A stretch of 34,283 nucleotides of DNA, taken from the NCBI GenBank assembly GCA_045579745.1, contig JAZNMQ010000052.1, positions 1 to 34,283 of the forward strand, in the 5' to 3' direction. The notes beneath the pieces are model-generated. The model was not told the DNA's origin. It made no database searches and saw only the letters and a list, made by a program, of their open reading frames with translations. Each line of letters starts with the position of its first letter. The first letter of the stretch is position 1. The translations under genes and the position numbers were made by a program. The DNA comes from Flemingiibacterium sp045579745 (lineage in GTDB: Bacteria; Bacillota; Clostridia; Oscillospirales; CAG-272). Positions 7,576 through 15,178 of the stretch are shown piece after piece.

Positions 7576-8733
7576 ATGATAATAAAAAACGTTAACATAA
7601 AAACCATGTCAAGCGAAGGTACGCTTAAGGGTGGTTGGATCAGAGTTGAAGATGGAAAGATTTCCGCCATCGGCACCGGCGCGCTTCCCTCAACCTGTGA
7701 ATGCGAGAAGATCATTGATGGAGAGGGCGCATGGGCACTTCCCGGCTTCATTGACGCGCACACTCATCTTGGAATCCTCGAGGATTCATTAAACTTCGAG
7801 GGTGACGACGTCAACGAGGACAGCGACCCCTCAACCCCTCATCTTCGCACGATCGACGCTATCAATCCGTTTGACCGCTGCTTTGAGGAAGCAAGACTCG
7901 CAGGCGTTACGTCCGCCGCAGTTGCTCCCGGAAGCGCAAATCCCATCGGTGGACAGATCTGTGTTCTGAAAACCGTCGGACACAATGTTGATAAAATGCT
8001 GATCAAGGAGCCGGCTGCGATGAAATTTGCACTCGGTGAAAATCCGAAGTCGGTTTACCGCAGTAAAAATTCACCTCCCGTAACCCGTATGGCTACGGCT
8101 GCAATAATTCGCGAAAATCTCGCAAAGGCTAAGCGTTATCTCGATGAAATCGAGCGCGCAAAGAATGACGAGGATGTGGACGAGCCTGAGTTTGATATGA
8201 GAAACGAAGCGCTTCTTCCCGTTTTAAAGGGTGAGGTTTGCGCGCATTTTCACTCGCACAGAGCCGATGATATCTGCACCGCCCTGCGCATTGCAAGGGA
8301 GTTTGATATTCGCCCAGTTATCGTTCATGCAACCGAGGCGCATCTTATTGTGGAGGAGCTTGAGGGAATACCGCTTATCGTCGGTCCGAACCTCAGCGAC
8401 CGCTCAAAGCCTGAGCTTCGCAACATGACTATTGAAAATCCGCGCAAAATCAACGAGGCAGGGCTTGAATGCTCTATCACGACCGATCATCCCGTTACAC
8501 CGCTTAACATGCTCTCGCTCTGCGCTTCCTATGCACGAAGCAACGGCATGGATATTGATGCGGCGCTTCGAGCTATTACGATCAATCCTGCGAGGACGCT
8601 CGGTATTGATGCGCGCGTAGGCTCTATTGAGGTTGGCAAGGATGCGGATATCGTTCTTATTCGAGGCGAGCTTCTGACGCTTGACATGAAGATCGTTGAT
8701 GTTTTCATCGACGGAAACAGTGTTATGGCGTAA
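7576..8733 (+). CDS. Metal-dependent amidohydrolase (imidazolonepropionase-like)
   Basis: A 385-residue amidohydrolase-superfamily enzyme. It has the N-terminal beta-sandwich typical of the family, then the metal-binding PGFIDAHTHLG (His-x-His, about residues 56-66), later candidate ligands in VIVHATEAH and the catalytic Asp in TTDHPVTPL. The closing segment GSIEVGKDADIVLIRGE is the standard family ending. It lacks a signal peptide, so it acts in the cytoplasm. The substrate cannot be read from the sequence; cyclic amides, N-acyl compounds or dipeptides are all possible. AAAGGCA about 11 bases upstream supports the start. It lies 31 bases behind divIC and 51 before the serine hydrolase, suggesting one operon. 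Confidence 0.85.
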   Translation: MIIKNVNIKTMSSEGTLKGGWIRVEDGKISAIGTGALPSTCECEKIIDGEGAWALPGFIDAHTHLGILEDSLNFEGDDVNEDSDPSTPHLRTIDAINPFDRCFEEARLAGVTSAAVAPGSANPIGGQICVLKTVGHNVDKMLIKEPAAMKFALGENPKSVYRSKNSPPVTRMATAAIIRENLAKAKRYLDEIERAKNDEDVDEPEFDMRNEALLPVLKGEVCAHFHSHRADDICTALRIAREFDIRPVIVHATEAHLIVEELEGIPLIVGPNLSDRSKPELRNMTIENPRKINEAGLECSITTDHPVTPLNMLSLCASYARSNGMDIDAALRAITINPARTLGIDARVGSIEVGKDADIVLIRGELLTLDMKIVDVFIDGNSVMA

Positions 8734-8758
8734 AACCTTTATAACAAATAACTGTATT

Positions 8759-8787
8759 AAGGAAGTCTTCGCGGATGCGAGGGCATG
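8759..8787 (+). promoter_or_regulatory. Shine-Dalgarno/hairpin/ATG arrangement of the serine hydrolase gene
   Basis: AAGGA (8759-8763) is followed at once by an 8-bp stem, GTCTTCGC/GCGAGGGC with loop GGAT (8765-8784, two G-U pairs), and the ATG begins at the very next base (8785). Folding would bring the ribosome binding site next to the start codon; unfolded, it lies 21 bases away, too far for normal use. Confidence 0.6.
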
Positions 8788-10362
8788 GTAATCCCGATGA
8801 CACAAAGACCACCGCTTTCGGCTAAGCGGAATGCAAACTCAAAAATTCAATATTATTATATCGCCATCGCCGCACTTGCGTTAGCTGTGATTGTGCTGCT
8901 GATCGTCACGATAATCGGCAATTACAAGCTTTCAGAAAGCAACAGACAAAAGGACGAGCTTTCTCAAAAGGGTGAGCAGCTTGAGCTGACAATCGGCGAT
9001 CTGAATGCCGAGAAATCACGCCTTGAGGCTGAGCGCATCAAGTTAGGCGAAGAAATTTCCGCTTTAACCTCAAAGCTTGATGAAATGAACAGCGATGTCA
9101 AATTCCTCGAGGGCTTGCTTCAAAACGCATCTGACGCTCACTCAACGGAGGCGTTGAATTTACGGGAACAGATTACAAAGATGAAATCTGACATACAGGC
9201 GCTGGAGCTTGATATCGAGCGTTACCAAAAGGTACACGATGTTGACATTCGCGCTCAGTCAAATCTCATCGGTGAAATTATCACCTACATCGAAACGATG
9301 AGCCCGTATGTCCGCATGGTTGATTCAGATAAAACCGAGGATAAGGCGTCCTCCGGCAAGAACACCGAGCCCGTCTACAAGTGGGTCGCGGTCGCTGATC
9401 TGATAGAGGAAGAAATCGCTAAGGCAAAGGAAGCCGAGGAGGACATCTTCTACACCGAGGACGAGCTTAAAGAGCGTGGTATGACCGCAAAGGATTACGA
9501 GAATTATCTATCCGACCTTATGCGTCCGAGGGTGCTTGCGCGCGAGGACATTACATATCCGTCAATCAGCATTTGCTATCAGGATATCCTGACGGGCTAC
9601 AGCTTCAAATACAACGCGGATGTTGTATACGATGCGGCGAGCGTTGTAAAGGCGCCGTATATTCTCTCTGTATTGCAGGCTATCGACAGCGATGAGAAGA
9701 AATTTTTCGAAAAGGTTGAAAACGGATTTGAGCCCGAAATGATCGACACTGACGGGGACGAGATTCCCGATACTATCAAAATCGAATACTCCGATCCAAG
9801 CTTTGATCTATCCGAAACGGTTGTTTACACAAAGGATGAAATGTTCCGTGAGGGCTCGGGAAAGATAAAGGATATGGAGGATGGTACGGAATTTTCGTAT
9901 CTCGATTTTGTTAACTACACCCTGCTCTACAGCGACAATGTTGCTTATCAGGCGCTGAGAGCGCGCTTCGGCTATGATAATTTCTACAAGCTTGCAAGCA
10001 AGCTCGGTGTAAAATCCGTACTGAAGGGCGGCAACTCTATGAGCGCTGCAGACGCTGTAAAGCTATTTGCGGAGATCTACAAATTCACCGAGGAAAGCGA
10101 AAAATACGGCACGGTAATGAAGGAAGCAATGTTAAAGGGAAATCACACCGTTATTGTTCCCTACGGCGTTTATCCTACAAAGACGATGCACAAGTACGGC
10201 TGGGACACAAACGCCTACCACGACGTTGGTATTGTGTTATACGCGGACAGGCCGCTTATAATCTCGGTTTTCTCCGATCTCGACAATGGAGGCACTGAGG
10301 TCAACGCATTCCTATCCGGCATCGTTGGCAAGCTGTTTAAGCTGCATAAAAACTTCTATTAA
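8785..10362 (+). CDS. Membrane-anchored serine hydrolase with class A beta-lactamase-like fold
   Basis: A 525-residue protein. Residues about 22-45 form one membrane anchor, 46-150 a long coiled coil, and the C-terminal ~270 residues a penicilloyl-serine-transferase-type domain. The active-site motifs are S286-V-V-K289 (SxxK), S383-D-N385 (SxN) and, at about 470, K-Y-G in place of the usual K-T-G. This points to a cell-wall-facing DD-peptidase or esterase-like enzyme rather than an antibiotic-resistance beta-lactamase; the coiled coil may measure distance across the wall or dimerise. Start at 8785 fits the hairpin-bridged ribosome binding site; an ATG at 8797 is the alternative and would shorten the protein by four residues. 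It ends at a strong terminator. Confidence 0.8.
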   Translation: MVIPMTQRPPLSAKRNANSKIQYYYIAIAALALAVIVLLIVTIIGNYKLSESNRQKDELSQKGEQLELTIGDLNAEKSRLEAERIKLGEEISALTSKLDEMNSDVKFLEGLLQNASDAHSTEALNLREQITKMKSDIQALELDIERYQKVHDVDIRAQSNLIGEIITYIETMSPYVRMVDSDKTEDKASSGKNTEPVYKWVAVADLIEEEIAKAKEAEEDIFYTEDELKERGMTAKDYENYLSDLMRPRVLAREDITYPSISICYQDILTGYSFKYNADVVYDAASVVKAPYILSVLQAIDSDEKKFFEKVENGFEPEMIDTDGDEIPDTIKIEYSDPSFDLSETVVYTKDEMFREGSGKIKDMEDGTEFSYLDFVNYTLLYSDNVAYQALRARFGYDNFYKLASKLGVKSVLKGGNSMSAADAVKLFAEIYKFTEESEKYGTVMKEAMLKGNHTVIVPYGVYPTKTMHKYGWDTNAYHDVGIVLYADRPLIISVFSDLDNGGTEVNAFLSGIVGKLFKLHKNFY

Positions 10363-10364
10363 GA

Positions 10365-10402
10365 AAATAAGCTCCGTCTGAATTTCAGACGGAGCATTTT
10401 CT
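10365..10402. terminator. Bidirectional terminator between convergent genes
   Basis: A perfect 10-bp stem GCTCCGTCTG/CAGACGGAGC with loop AATTT (10371-10395), flanked by AGAAAAT on the left and ATTTTCT on the right, so both strands have a T run after the stem. It ends the serine hydrolase operon and hisS. Confidence 0.9.
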
Positions 10403-10406
10403 ATGC

Positions 10407-11645
10407 TTAGTTTTTTGAAAAGGTTTTAATCTCGTCGCTTCCTTCAAGCATGCAGGAAGCAAATCCCAAGCCTTCAAGCTTTGAATAGAGCTTGCCGAGC
10501 TTTTTGGGAGCTTCAAAGAGGGTGACCTCATAGGTGGCGCGAAGCTCATCTGCATGTTTCAGAGCCGCTTCAAAGGTTTCCTCCGTATAAATGAGTGCGA
10601 ACTTCGATTTTGTATTCGGAAGAGCTTCGATTCTGTCAAGAAGGATTCCTGCAATTCTCTCAAAGCCTATTGAGAAGCCGACAGCGGGAATACTCTCCCC
10701 GAGGAATTTTCCGATAAGATTATCGTAGCGTCCGCCGCCGCCGATCGCACCGCGGAATTCGGGGCTTGAAATTTCGAAAACCGTACCTGTATAATAGCCC
10801 TGACCGCGAACGAGCGTCATATCGTATTCTACAGCGTATTTTCCCGCAGAAGCCGTGTTTGACAGGTCGATGATCCTGCGCAGATTCTTTATGCAGTCAA
10901 GTTCTCCGCAGAGCTTCTCTGCCTCGTCGAGTGTGAACGGAACTACCTCAAGCGCGCTCATGAGCTTATTAACAGCTCCCTCGTCAAAGCCCTTGGAAAG
11001 AAGCTCTTCGCGAACACCCGATGCCTCAATCTTATCGAGCTTATCGAGCGATATGCAGACCGAATCACAAGCTTCCGCCAAAAATCCTGCGCTCATGATT
11101 ATAGCCTTAAGGAGCTGTCTGTCGTTAACGCGGATTTTGAAGTTGTTGAAGCCGATATTCAAAAGAGCTTTGGCTGTGGTGTGAATGAGCTCAACCTCAG
11201 CTGTATATGAATCGGAGCCGATTATATCGATATCGCACTGTACGAACTCGCGCATACGTCCCTTCTGAGGACGCTCGGCACGGTATACCTTATCGATCTG
11301 AATAACCTTGAAGGGGGTCGGAAGCTTTGCGCGGTTGTTGGCAAAATAGCGTGTGAGCGGAAGTGTTAAATCGTAGCGAAGTCCCATGTCCGCAATCTCG
11401 TTGTATTTGCCCGAGGCTATTGCCTCGTCAAGCTTTTCGCCGCGCTTCATGATCTTGAAAATCAGGTTAAGATTCTCTCCGCCCTCGGATTTATCGAGGT
11501 TTTCGATGTCCTCGATTATCGGAGTTGTGATACGCTCAAAGCCGCAGGAGCGGCATGTTTCGAGTATAGTATTCTGCAAATAGTCGCGAACGAGCACTTC
11601 CCTTGGGAGGTAGTCGGTCGTTCCCTTGACAGGTGTGATCTTCAT
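10407..11645 (-). CDS. hisS: Histidyl-tRNA synthetase, Bacteroidetes/eukaryote-like variant
   Basis: A 412-residue class II synthetase that charges tRNA-His. Motif 2 is seen in the segment RAERPQKGRMREF, the substrate loop continues as QCDIDIIGSDS, and the histidine-binding HisA motif reads VRGQGYYTGTVFE where most enzymes have VRGLDYYTGTVFE. Motif 3 lies in VGFSIGFERI. The QCDxDIxGSDS wording is more like the HisRS subgroup of Bacteroidetes and eukaryotes than of Bacillus. The C-terminal anticodon-binding domain is short. The start at 11645 is chosen because GAAAGGA lies 8 bases upstream and MKITPVKGTTDYLP is the normal beginning; an in-frame start 24 bases earlier lacks support. It has its own consensus promoter. 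Confidence 0.93.
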   Translation of the reverse strand: MKITPVKGTTDYLPREVLVRDYLQNTILETCRSCGFERITTPIIEDIENLDKSEGGENLNLIFKIMKRGEKLDEAIASGKYNEIADMGLRYDLTLPLTRYFANNRAKLPTPFKVIQIDKVYRAERPQKGRMREFVQCDIDIIGSDSYTAEVELIHTTAKALLNIGFNNFKIRVNDRQLLKAIIMSAGFLAEACDSVCISLDKLDKIEASGVREELLSKGFDEGAVNKLMSALEVVPFTLDEAEKLCGELDCIKNLRRIIDLSNTASAGKYAVEYDMTLVRGQGYYTGTVFEISSPEFRGAIGGGGRYDNLIGKFLGESIPAVGFSIGFERIAGILLDRIEALPNTKSKFALIYTEETFEAALKHADELRATYEVTLFEAPKKLGKLYSKLEGLGFASCMLEGSDEIKTFSKN

Positions 11646-11679
11646 TTTCAGAGTCCTTTCAAATTTCAAATATAAAAAT

Positions 11680-11708
11680 ATTATACAATATCAGGCGGAA
11701 ATTGTCAA
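11680..11708 (-). promoter_or_regulatory. hisS promoter (full consensus)
   Basis: On the minus strand TTGACA (11708-11703) and TATAAT (11685-11680) are exactly 17 bases apart. No T-box or other structured leader lies between this and the hisS start 35 bases away. Confidence 0.9.
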
Positions 11709-11801
11709 TACATCGCCCATTTTTTCCCTTTTACCCTTTTTGTGGCTGGAAGCTTAAATTCAATACCCCTTCGTCGAAATGACGGAAACAGGCATAAGAA
11801 A

Positions 11802-11828
11802 AGGCTCCATCATTATCGGGTGGAGCCT
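11802..11828 (-). terminator. Terminator downstream of the small lipoprotein gene
   Basis: An 8-bp stem AGGCTCCA/TGGAGCCT encloses an 11-base loop and is followed on the minus strand by TTTTCTTATG. It lies about 65 bases after the stop of the lipoprotein gene. The stretch 11709-11801 holds nothing else I recognise. Confidence 0.75.
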
Positions 11829-11891
11829 CATTTTGCTATATGAATTATCGGCCTTGCAGTTCAAGCAGTTTATTCAGAAAGTTAAACTGTT

Positions 11892-12512
11892 TTACCACTG
11901 AAAGTCCGCATCGAATACTGTGCAATCAGCAACCATGCTATCAGGGACAGCAACAGTAATAAACCAACCAGCCATATCATCTGTGCCAACCTCTGGATTA
12001 TTTGTTTGTTTAACATGAATACAGAAGTTGCCATCAGCATTATAGACACTATCTACACCGTATCTAAAAGAACCGCTGCTTGCTTCTACATATACAAGCA
12101 TTAATGTATTCTCTGCAAAGAAATCTTCATCGTACTTAACAGTGGCATCGTTGAAAGATGGTACTTCATCGTAGCCGTGGTCAATGCTCAACGTGTCTTT
12201 AACATCATTTTTGAACTGTTCCAGCGCTGCCAAAGTATCAAACTTATAGATTGGCAAATGCCTTACACTGCTAATTGCCATCTTGTCGATGTTTAATGCT
12301 TTTGTATAGATTTCGTTCAGGTCGCCCCAGTTTGCATAGGATACTGCAATATCAAAGGCTTCCTCTAAGGGAGTACCACCAGGTTGAATTTCATTTGTGG
12401 TTTCCTCAATGGGGGTGGCGGCAGACGGGTCTGTACTTGTAGTTTTTACATTACAACCGACCAGTCCAAATACACAGATCAATGACAAAAGCAGTGCTAT
12501 CAGCTTTTTCAT
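11892..12512 (-). CDS. Small lipoprotein of unknown function
   Basis: A 206-residue exported lipoprotein: MKKLIALLLSLICVFGLVGC is a standard signal peptide with lipobox L-V-G-C, so Cys20 becomes the lipidated first residue. A Thr/Ser/Pro-rich spacer (about 21-48) leads to an alpha/beta domain with no motif I can name (it includes a DEDFFAENTLMLVYVEASS stretch). AAGGAGG lies about 7 bases before the ATG, the strongest site in this part. It is AT-richer than its neighbours and uses A/T-ending codons more often, so it may have been acquired from elsewhere. It stands alone between a promoter and a terminator. Role unknown; a solute- or metal-sensing lipoprotein is only a guess. Confidence 0.8.
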   Translation of the reverse strand: MKKLIALLLSLICVFGLVGCNVKTTSTDPSAATPIEETTNEIQPGGTPLEEAFDIAVSYANWGDLNEIYTKALNIDKMAISSVRHLPIYKFDTLAALEQFKNDVKDTLSIDHGYDEVPSFNDATVKYDEDFFAENTLMLVYVEASSGSFRYGVDSVYNADGNFCIHVKQTNNPEVGTDDMAGWFITVAVPDSMVADCTVFDADFQW

Positions 12513-12590
12513 GCAGGTAACCTCCTTGGTTGTTAAATGCTATTTGTTTACATAGACGAAAAATTTCAAAAAAAGTTCCATGTTTTCTTT

Positions 12591-12619
12591 ATTTTACAAT
12601 ACTTTTATGCTTCTTTCAA
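12591..12619 (-). promoter_or_regulatory. Promoter of the lipoprotein gene
   Basis: On the minus strand TTGAAA (12619-12614), a 17-base spacer and TAAAAT (12596-12591), about 80 bases upstream of the start. The remainder of 12513-12748 is AT-rich and holds no supported gene. Confidence 0.65.
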
Positions 12620-12748
12620 GGTAGGTTATCTTCATGTTGGTTTCGTAAAAATACTGAAGTTCAGAACGGACACAATTAGGGGAAAAGGGAAGAAATTGAC
12701 GAAGATTTCTTCAGCAACAAAAATCAGAAAAGGGATCCCATTTTAAGA

Positions 12749-13516
12749 CTAAAATTTTGCTCTGTATTCGCTTGGCGTCATTCCCATGACAGATTTGAAG
12801 TTTCGGTTGAAGCTTCGAAGCGAATCAAATCCGCAATCGTATGCGATCTTCAGTATTGTCTGATCGGTGTTCTGGAGAATATAGCACGCCTCATTAATGC
12901 GATATCGGTTGACATAATCGGTAAACGCAATGCCGGTATGCTTTTTAAAATACTTCGAAAGATAGACGTAGTTATAAGAAACCTCGCTTGAAAGCGCTGC
13001 CAAGCTGCAATTCTTACTGTAGTTGTCCTCAACATAACGAAATATCTGCGAGGTGAGCTGTTCCACCTCATTTTCGCGCAAGGTATAGTCAGCGCCCGCG
13101 TCGAATTCGCCGCAAATCGTATAAAGAAGTCCTTTGATCTGCATAATGCTCATTTCGGTGTCGCGCATTTTCTGGAGCTGCTTTACATAAAATCCGTCAA
13201 GCCTGAACTTATTGTCCGTCGGGAGCTTTGATGAAAAAATCTTGCTGTATGCCTGAACGAGCATAGGCGAAAAAATACATAAAAAATGGCAACTGTGTTT
13301 GACAGTCGAAATCTCATGCGCCTGATTTGGAAAAATGAGGAGCGCGTCATCTTTTTTTAATGTATATACCTTTTTATCGACAGTAACCGTCATTTCGCCC
13401 TCAGTTACCGTGAACAGCTCAAAATTGCCGTGCATATGTAACGGAAAACTGAAATCGTAGCCGTCCTCGAGCTTTATGTGCTCGGAGCTCATTGAATTTT
13501 GGAATTCGTACAGCAT
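12749..13516 (-). CDS. AraC-family transcription regulator of the xyl operon
   Basis: A 255-residue AraC/XylS-type regulator. Residues about 20-90 form a cupin-like sugar-binding domain (HMHGNFELFTVTEG and LIFPNQAHEI are typical strand motifs). Residues about 155-255 hold two helix-turn-helix units: CSLAALSSEVSYNYVYLSKYFKKHTG, then ILKIAYDCGFDSLRSFNRNFKSVMGMTPSEYR, the classic AraC signature. It is divergent from xylA with only 141 bases between, so it most likely senses xylose or a xyloside and activates xylA-xylB-GH3. AAAGG precedes the ATG and a perfect consensus promoter drives it. Direct evidence for the ligand is absent. Confidence 0.9.
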   Translation of the reverse strand: MLYEFQNSMSSEHIKLEDGYDFSFPLHMHGNFELFTVTEGEMTVTVDKKVYTLKKDDALLIFPNQAHEISTVKHSCHFLCIFSPMLVQAYSKIFSSKLPTDNKFRLDGFYVKQLQKMRDTEMSIMQIKGLLYTICGEFDAGADYTLRENEVEQLTSQIFRYVEDNYSKNCSLAALSSEVSYNYVYLSKYFKKHTGIAFTDYVNRYRINEACYILQNTDQTILKIAYDCGFDSLRSFNRNFKSVMGMTPSEYRAKF

Positions 13517-13556
13517 AACCTTTCACCACTCAAAAAAAGCTAAATATTGTCTATCC

Positions 13557-13585
13557 ATTATATATTAAATGGCGTGAAATGTCAA
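13557..13585 (-). promoter_or_regulatory. Consensus promoter of the AraC-type regulator
   Basis: On the minus strand TTGACA (13585-13580), 17 bases, TATAAT (13562-13557): a perfect match, suggesting constant expression of the regulator. Confidence 0.88.
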
Positions 13586-13657
13586 GCATAATTTTGTAAA
13601 ATTAAATTAGCCGTATATGCCGTTAAATCGGTAAATTTCGCGGCTTGGAGGATTAAA
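13586..13657 (+). promoter_or_regulatory. xylA upstream region: weak promoter and small leader stem
   Basis: There is no consensus promoter toward xylA. The best fit is TTGTAA (13594-13599) with a poor -10 around TATGCC (13616-13621), as expected for a promoter that needs an activator. A leader stem can form from AGCCG (13609-13613) and CGGCT (13641-13645), enclosing CCG/CGG, just before the ribosome binding site GGAGG. Confidence 0.45.
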
Positions 13658-14974
13658 ATGGAATTTTTCAACGGTATTTCAAAAATTAATTATGAGGGTT
13701 CAAAATCGACGAATCCTTTTTCGTTCAGATTTTACAATCCCGATGAAGTGATCGCCGGCAAGACCATGCGCGAACAGCTTCGCTTTGCTATGTCCTATTG
13801 GCACACAATGTGCGCTGAGGGCACTGATATGTTCGGCGTTGGCACTATCGCTAAGAACTACGGCGCATCCGATCCTATGGAAATCGCTAAGAACAAGGCT
13901 TATGCAGCTTTCGAGCTTCTTAACAAGCTTGATCTTGACTACTACTGCTTCCACGACAGAGATATCGCTCCCGAGGGCGCAACTCTTAAGGAGAGCAACG
14001 CTAACCTTGACGAGATCACAAAGCTTCTCAAGGAATTGATGGCTGAAAATAACAAAAAGCTCCTTTGGGGTACTGCTAACTGCTTCGGCAACAAGCGTTA
14101 CATGCACGGTGCAGGTACTGCTCCGAATGCTGATGTATTCGCATTTGCTGCTGCTCAGATCAAGAAGGCTATCGAAATCACCACAGAGCTTGGCGGTGAG
14201 GGCTACGTATTCTGGGGCGGCCGTGAGGGCTATGAAACACTTCTCAACACCGATATGGCTCTTGAGCAGGACAACATGGCAAGACTTATGCGCATGGCTG
14301 TTGATTATGCTCGCTCCATCGGCTTCACAGGCGACTTCTACATCGAGCCCAAGCCGAAGGAACCCACAAAGCATCAGTATGACTTCGATACCGCAACCGT
14401 AGTTTCTTTCCTCAGAAAGTACGGCCTTGACAAGGATTTCAAGATGAACATCGAAGCTAACCACGCAACTCTCGCTTGCCACACCTTCCAGCACGAGCTT
14501 CGCGTTGCAAGCATCAACGGCGTATTCGGTTCTATCGACGCGAACCAGGGCGACATGCTCCTCGGTTGGGATACCGACCAGTTCCCCACCAACGTTTACG
14601 AAACCACAATGTGCATGTACGAGGTTCTCAAGGCAGGCGGCTTCACAAAGGGCGGTCTTAACTTCGACGCCAAGACCCGCCGCGGCTCCAACACCGCTGA
14701 GGATATCTTCCTTGCATATATCGCAGGTATGGACGCGTTCGCACTCGGCTTAAGACTCGCTGACAAGCTCATCGCTGACGGCAGAATCGACTCCTTCGTT
14801 GCAGAGCGTTACTCGAGCTACAACTCCGGCATCGGTAAGAAGATCGTTGACGGTACTGCTACAATGGCTGAGCTTGAAAAGTATGCACTCGAAATGGGTG
14901 ATGTTACCACCAACATCAGCGGCAAGCAGGAATACCTCGAGAACGTACTCAACTCCATCATGTTCGCTCAGTAA
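13658..14974 (+). CDS. xylA: Xylose isomerase
   Basis: A 438-residue class II xylose isomerase that converts D-xylose to D-xylulose in the cytoplasm with two divalent metals. It opens with the family's FF..I..I.YEG.KS.NP.SF pattern. YYCFHDRDIAPEG contains the catalytic His. The metal ligands fall in YIEPKPKEPTKHQYD, NIEANHATLACHTF and GSIDANQGDMLLGWDTDQFP. Length equals that of the clostridial/anaerobic-fungal enzymes. GGAGG lies 7 bases before the ATG. Codon use is strongly biased, more so than in neighbouring genes, which fits high expression and also explains long antisense open frames. It is first in the xylA-xylB-GH3 operon. Confidence 0.98.
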   Translation: MEFFNGISKINYEGSKSTNPFSFRFYNPDEVIAGKTMREQLRFAMSYWHTMCAEGTDMFGVGTIAKNYGASDPMEIAKNKAYAAFELLNKLDLDYYCFHDRDIAPEGATLKESNANLDEITKLLKELMAENNKKLLWGTANCFGNKRYMHGAGTAPNADVFAFAAAQIKKAIEITTELGGEGYVFWGGREGYETLLNTDMALEQDNMARLMRMAVDYARSIGFTGDFYIEPKPKEPTKHQYDFDTATVVSFLRKYGLDKDFKMNIEANHATLACHTFQHELRVASINGVFGSIDANQGDMLLGWDTDQFPTNVYETTMCMYEVLKAGGFTKGGLNFDAKTRRGSNTAEDIFLAYIAGMDAFALGLRLADKLIADGRIDSFVAERYSSYNSGIGKKIVDGTATMAELEKYALEMGDVTTNISGKQEYLENVLNSIMFAQ

Positions 14975-15005
14975 TTACGCCTCGAAGGATCAATCATTCA
15001 AAACC

Positions 15006-15107
15006 ATGCATTTGCGGCATTCGTCGGCATCACGCCGACGAATTGCTCTGCAAATATGCTAAAATCTCCATGCGATGGCGGCATCGCCTAAGATGTGTTC
15101 ATCGCAT
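15006..15107 (+). promoter_or_regulatory. Two strong stem-loops between xylA and xylB
   Basis: Stem 1 pairs ATTCGTCGGC (15019-15028) with GCCGACGAAT (15034-15043), extended outward by ATGCATTTGC against GCAAATATGC (to 15059). Stem 2 pairs ATGCGATG (15070-15077) with CATCGCAT (15100-15107) around an inner GGCG/CGCC. Neither is followed by a T run, so they are more likely RNA processing or mRNA-stability elements that set the xylA:xylB ratio than terminators. Confidence 0.6.
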
Positions 15108-15109
15108 AG

Positions 15110-15135
15110 AAAGGAAGCTTTCTCTTTACGAAAGC
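15110..15135 (+). promoter_or_regulatory. xylB translation-start region with competing hairpins
   Basis: AAAGGAA (15110-15116) is the only good ribosome binding sequence but is more than 30 bases from the xylB ATG. The stem GCTTTC/GAAAGC (15117-15135) would bring it close to an ATG at 15137, while an alternative stem AGAAAG/CTTTCT (15108-15123) would hide it. The two stems exclude each other. Confidence 0.45.
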
Positions 15136-15136
15136 A

Positions 15137-15178
15137 ATGATTTCAAAGTATGGAAAAACAGTATTTAATAGGCATTGA
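15137..15178 (+). CDS. Possible 13-residue leader ORF overlapping the xylB start
   Basis: ATG at 15137 opens a 13-codon frame (MISKYGKTVFNRH, TGA at 15176-15178) that overlaps the first ten codons of xylB in another frame. It sits one base after a hairpin that follows AAAGGAA. It could couple translation into xylB by termination and re-initiation, or be chance. Reported with low confidence because of its size. Confidence 0.25.
   Translation: MISKYGKTVFNRH

Noticed and set aside
8785..10362. Antibiotic-resistance beta-lactamase
   Set aside because: Membrane anchor, long coiled coil, altered third motif and housekeeping context fit a wall enzyme better.
11646..11679. T-box leader for hisS
   Set aside because: The promoter -10 is only 35 bases from the start codon, leaving no room, and there is no GGTACCGCG-type sequence.
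12537..12746. 69-codon ORF between the lipoprotein gene and the AraC gene
   Set aside because: No ribosome site; it overlaps the lipoprotein promoter and is low-complexity.
13700..14494. Long antisense open frame (264 codons) opposite xylA
   Set aside because: It mirrors the strong codon bias of xylA, has no ribosome binding site or family signature, and xylA is certain.
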